Part shown: positions 63,044 to 64,000 of the stretch, piece after piece
Layout of the letters: each line of letters starts with the position of its first letter
Numbering within the stretch: the first letter of the stretch is position 1
Source of the DNA: Litoreibacter roseus
GTDB taxonomy: Bacteria; Pseudomonadota; Alphaproteobacteria; Rhodobacterales; Rhodobacteraceae
NCBI RefSeq assembly: GCF_009811795.1
Contig: NZ_BLJE01000004.1
Span: 1 to 64,000 of the forward strand
Reading direction: 5' to 3'
Length of the DNA stretch: 64,000 nucleotides
Notes under the pieces: generated by a model
Seen by the model: only the letters and a program-made list of their open reading frames with translations
What the model was told of the DNA's origin: nothing
Databases searched by the model: none
Made by a program: the position numbers and the translations under genes

Positions 63044-63991
63044 TTAGATTGCAGAAGAGTGAGCCTTTGGCCAGCGAGAGAGCGGTATCTGGGCAATGGA
63101 ATGCCCCACATCATTCACGCCATACCCGAGGGTCGCGTGGTCGTTGGAAACCATGATCCCTGAAAAGTACGTACAACTTAGAAGATTGGGATTGTGTTTG
63201 GGTTTTGATCCGGCGAGTGCAGACAGGCTGTGGGCCCAAACATCCGGGCTGAAACGAACACTGAAACCATCTCGACCGGCGTCGAAGCGTACAGGCTTAC
63301 CAAGATAGATCCGCTTCCCACGCCAGTAAAAACGTCGATGCGCAACGAGAACGTAGCTATCGGGTGACGAGCCAATACCGGCGAGTTGTGTTCCGATGGT
63401 CAATTTCGGTGTCTTGGAGGCCTTCGGATCAGGACCTTCGCCTGAAAGGTTTCGCGCCTGAAGTCGTTCAAAAGAGATCACTCCATCGCGGCGATTACTT
63501 TCCCGCAGAACTGTAAGTGGGTCTAGATCATAGAGCGCATGGAGCACACCGTCGCGCAGAAAAAATGCCCAGTTCTTTTCGATATTCCTCCGTTCAAAAT
63601 AATCCACTCGGTAAAGTTGCGACGGTTCGGGTGATAACCTAACGAGGTAAATATTGTTGGGTCGCTGAAAATGACCTGTGTTGAAGGTCAACCATGTCTC
63701 ATTGTCCAGCGTGCATATCTTGGGGTCGGCAACCGGATACCCGAGTTCGGTTTGAAACCTAGTGGAAAGATCAACCAGATCCCCGTCCAGTTGTCCGCTT
63801 GTGTCAATACGTTGAAAGAAGGCGTGGAATGGTTTCTCGCCGTTAGCAGGCAGCGCTCGGAACGCTATGTCAAATCCACCCTCGCGTTGCGCAAACGATG
63901 GATTGAACAGGTTTTTACACGCCGTCTGGTTCAAGGCGCCCGAGAACATCTGTGTCTCTGACGTCTGATGCCTTGAAAGGAACCGCATCAT
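63044..63991 (-). CDS. Five-bladed beta-propeller protein, glycan-related
   Basis: 315 aa to the first ATG; the gene may begin upstream, beyond the window. Blades can be seen in NPSFAQREGGFDIAFRA, ADPKICTLDNETWLTFNTGH, EKNWAFFLRDGVLHALYDLD and YVLVAHRRFYWRGKRIYLGK. The EKNW and LYDLDP patterns recall GH130/GH43-like propellers seen in exopolysaccharide loci, but I cannot identify catalytic residues. The adjacent glycosyltransferase and pyruvyl transferase genes support a role in surface polysaccharide. Confidence 0.6.
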   Translation of the reverse strand: MMRFLSRHQTSETQMFSGALNQTACKNLFNPSFAQREGGFDIAFRALPANGEKPFHAFFQRIDTSGQLDGDLVDLSTRFQTELGYPVADPKICTLDNETWLTFNTGHFQRPNNIYLVRLSPEPSQLYRVDYFERRNIEKNWAFFLRDGVLHALYDLDPLTVLRESNRRDGVISFERLQARNLSGEGPDPKASKTPKLTIGTQLAGIGSSPDSYVLVAHRRFYWRGKRIYLGKPVRFDAGRDGFSVRFSPDVWAHSLSALAGSKPKHNPNLLSCTYFSGIMVSNDHATLGYGVNDVGHSIAQIPLSRWPKAHSSAI

Positions 63992-64000
63992 TTTTTCAGA

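Noticed and set aside
1-64000. CRISPR array, tRNA or rRNA genes
   Set aside because: No regularly spaced repeats, no tRNA-like cloverleaf and no conserved rRNA segments were noticed anywhere.

Overview
The window reads as accessory DNA of a marine alphaproteobacterium of the Rhodobacterales (Roseobacter-like). This is inferred from the fairly high GC, the style of the proteins (DUF1826 and DUF6525 proteins, NrtS, TctA/B/C) and many overlapping ATGA/GTGA gene junctions. Several dead mobile genes are scattered through it (IS110, two different IS3-type remnants, an IS6 element, a tyrosine recombinase). That fits a plasmid or genomic island with a history of insertion and deletion. I see no rRNA, tRNA or CRISPR array.

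Layout. 0-2.2 kb: decayed IS110 element and decayed integrase. 2.3-10.2 kb: an Rrf2-type regulator divergent from a tightly packed operon for probable metal (zinc-like) acquisition: COG0523 GTPase, DUF1826, DUF6525, a complete peptide/nickel-type ABC importer (binding protein, two ATPases, two permeases) and an internally deleted EamA exporter. 10.2-10.8 kb: IS3 fragment.

10.9-31.1 kb is the centrepiece, a large aromatic-degradation cluster that resembles chloroaromatic (modified ortho-cleavage) pathways. It encodes a TfdB-type phenol monooxygenase, a short chlorocatechol-type intradiol dioxygenase, two muconate cycloisomerases, muconolactone isomerase, maleylacetate reductase, a 3-oxoadipate CoA-transferase pair and 3-oxoadipyl-CoA thiolase. 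With these are a FadL-type porin, a Rieske oxygenase with a separate reductase, a YciI-type protein, a DAD-type cupin, NrtS, two LysR and two AraC regulators. Together they could take a phenol or chlorophenol to succinyl-CoA and acetyl-CoA. The one obvious gap is a dienelactone or enol-lactone hydrolase; a metallo-beta-lactamase-fold hydrolase sits at the place where one would be expected.

31.1-43.9 kb: two decayed genes, a short-chain fatty-acid transporter, patatin, DoxX, an RND efflux pump with its TetR regulator, a cupin, then a junction where a TetR fragment, an IS6 element and a dead copy of the ABC permease lie side by side. The TetR/RND operator motif recurs as a perfect palindrome in front of the AraC gene at 29.2 kb, which suggests that degradation and efflux are co-regulated. 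43.9-46.5 kb: Tat-exported molybdenum hydroxylase pair (IorAB type). 46.7-52.9 kb: tricarboxylate transport system TctCBA with divergent TctDE and an extra periplasmic binding protein.

53.3-64 kb: polysaccharide and glycolipid genes (glycosyltransferases, flippase-like membrane protein, pyruvyl transferase, beta-propeller protein). Three of the glycosyltransferase genes are broken: one by a nonsense codon, one by a frameshift, one by an IS3 remnant. The last gene runs to the window edge.
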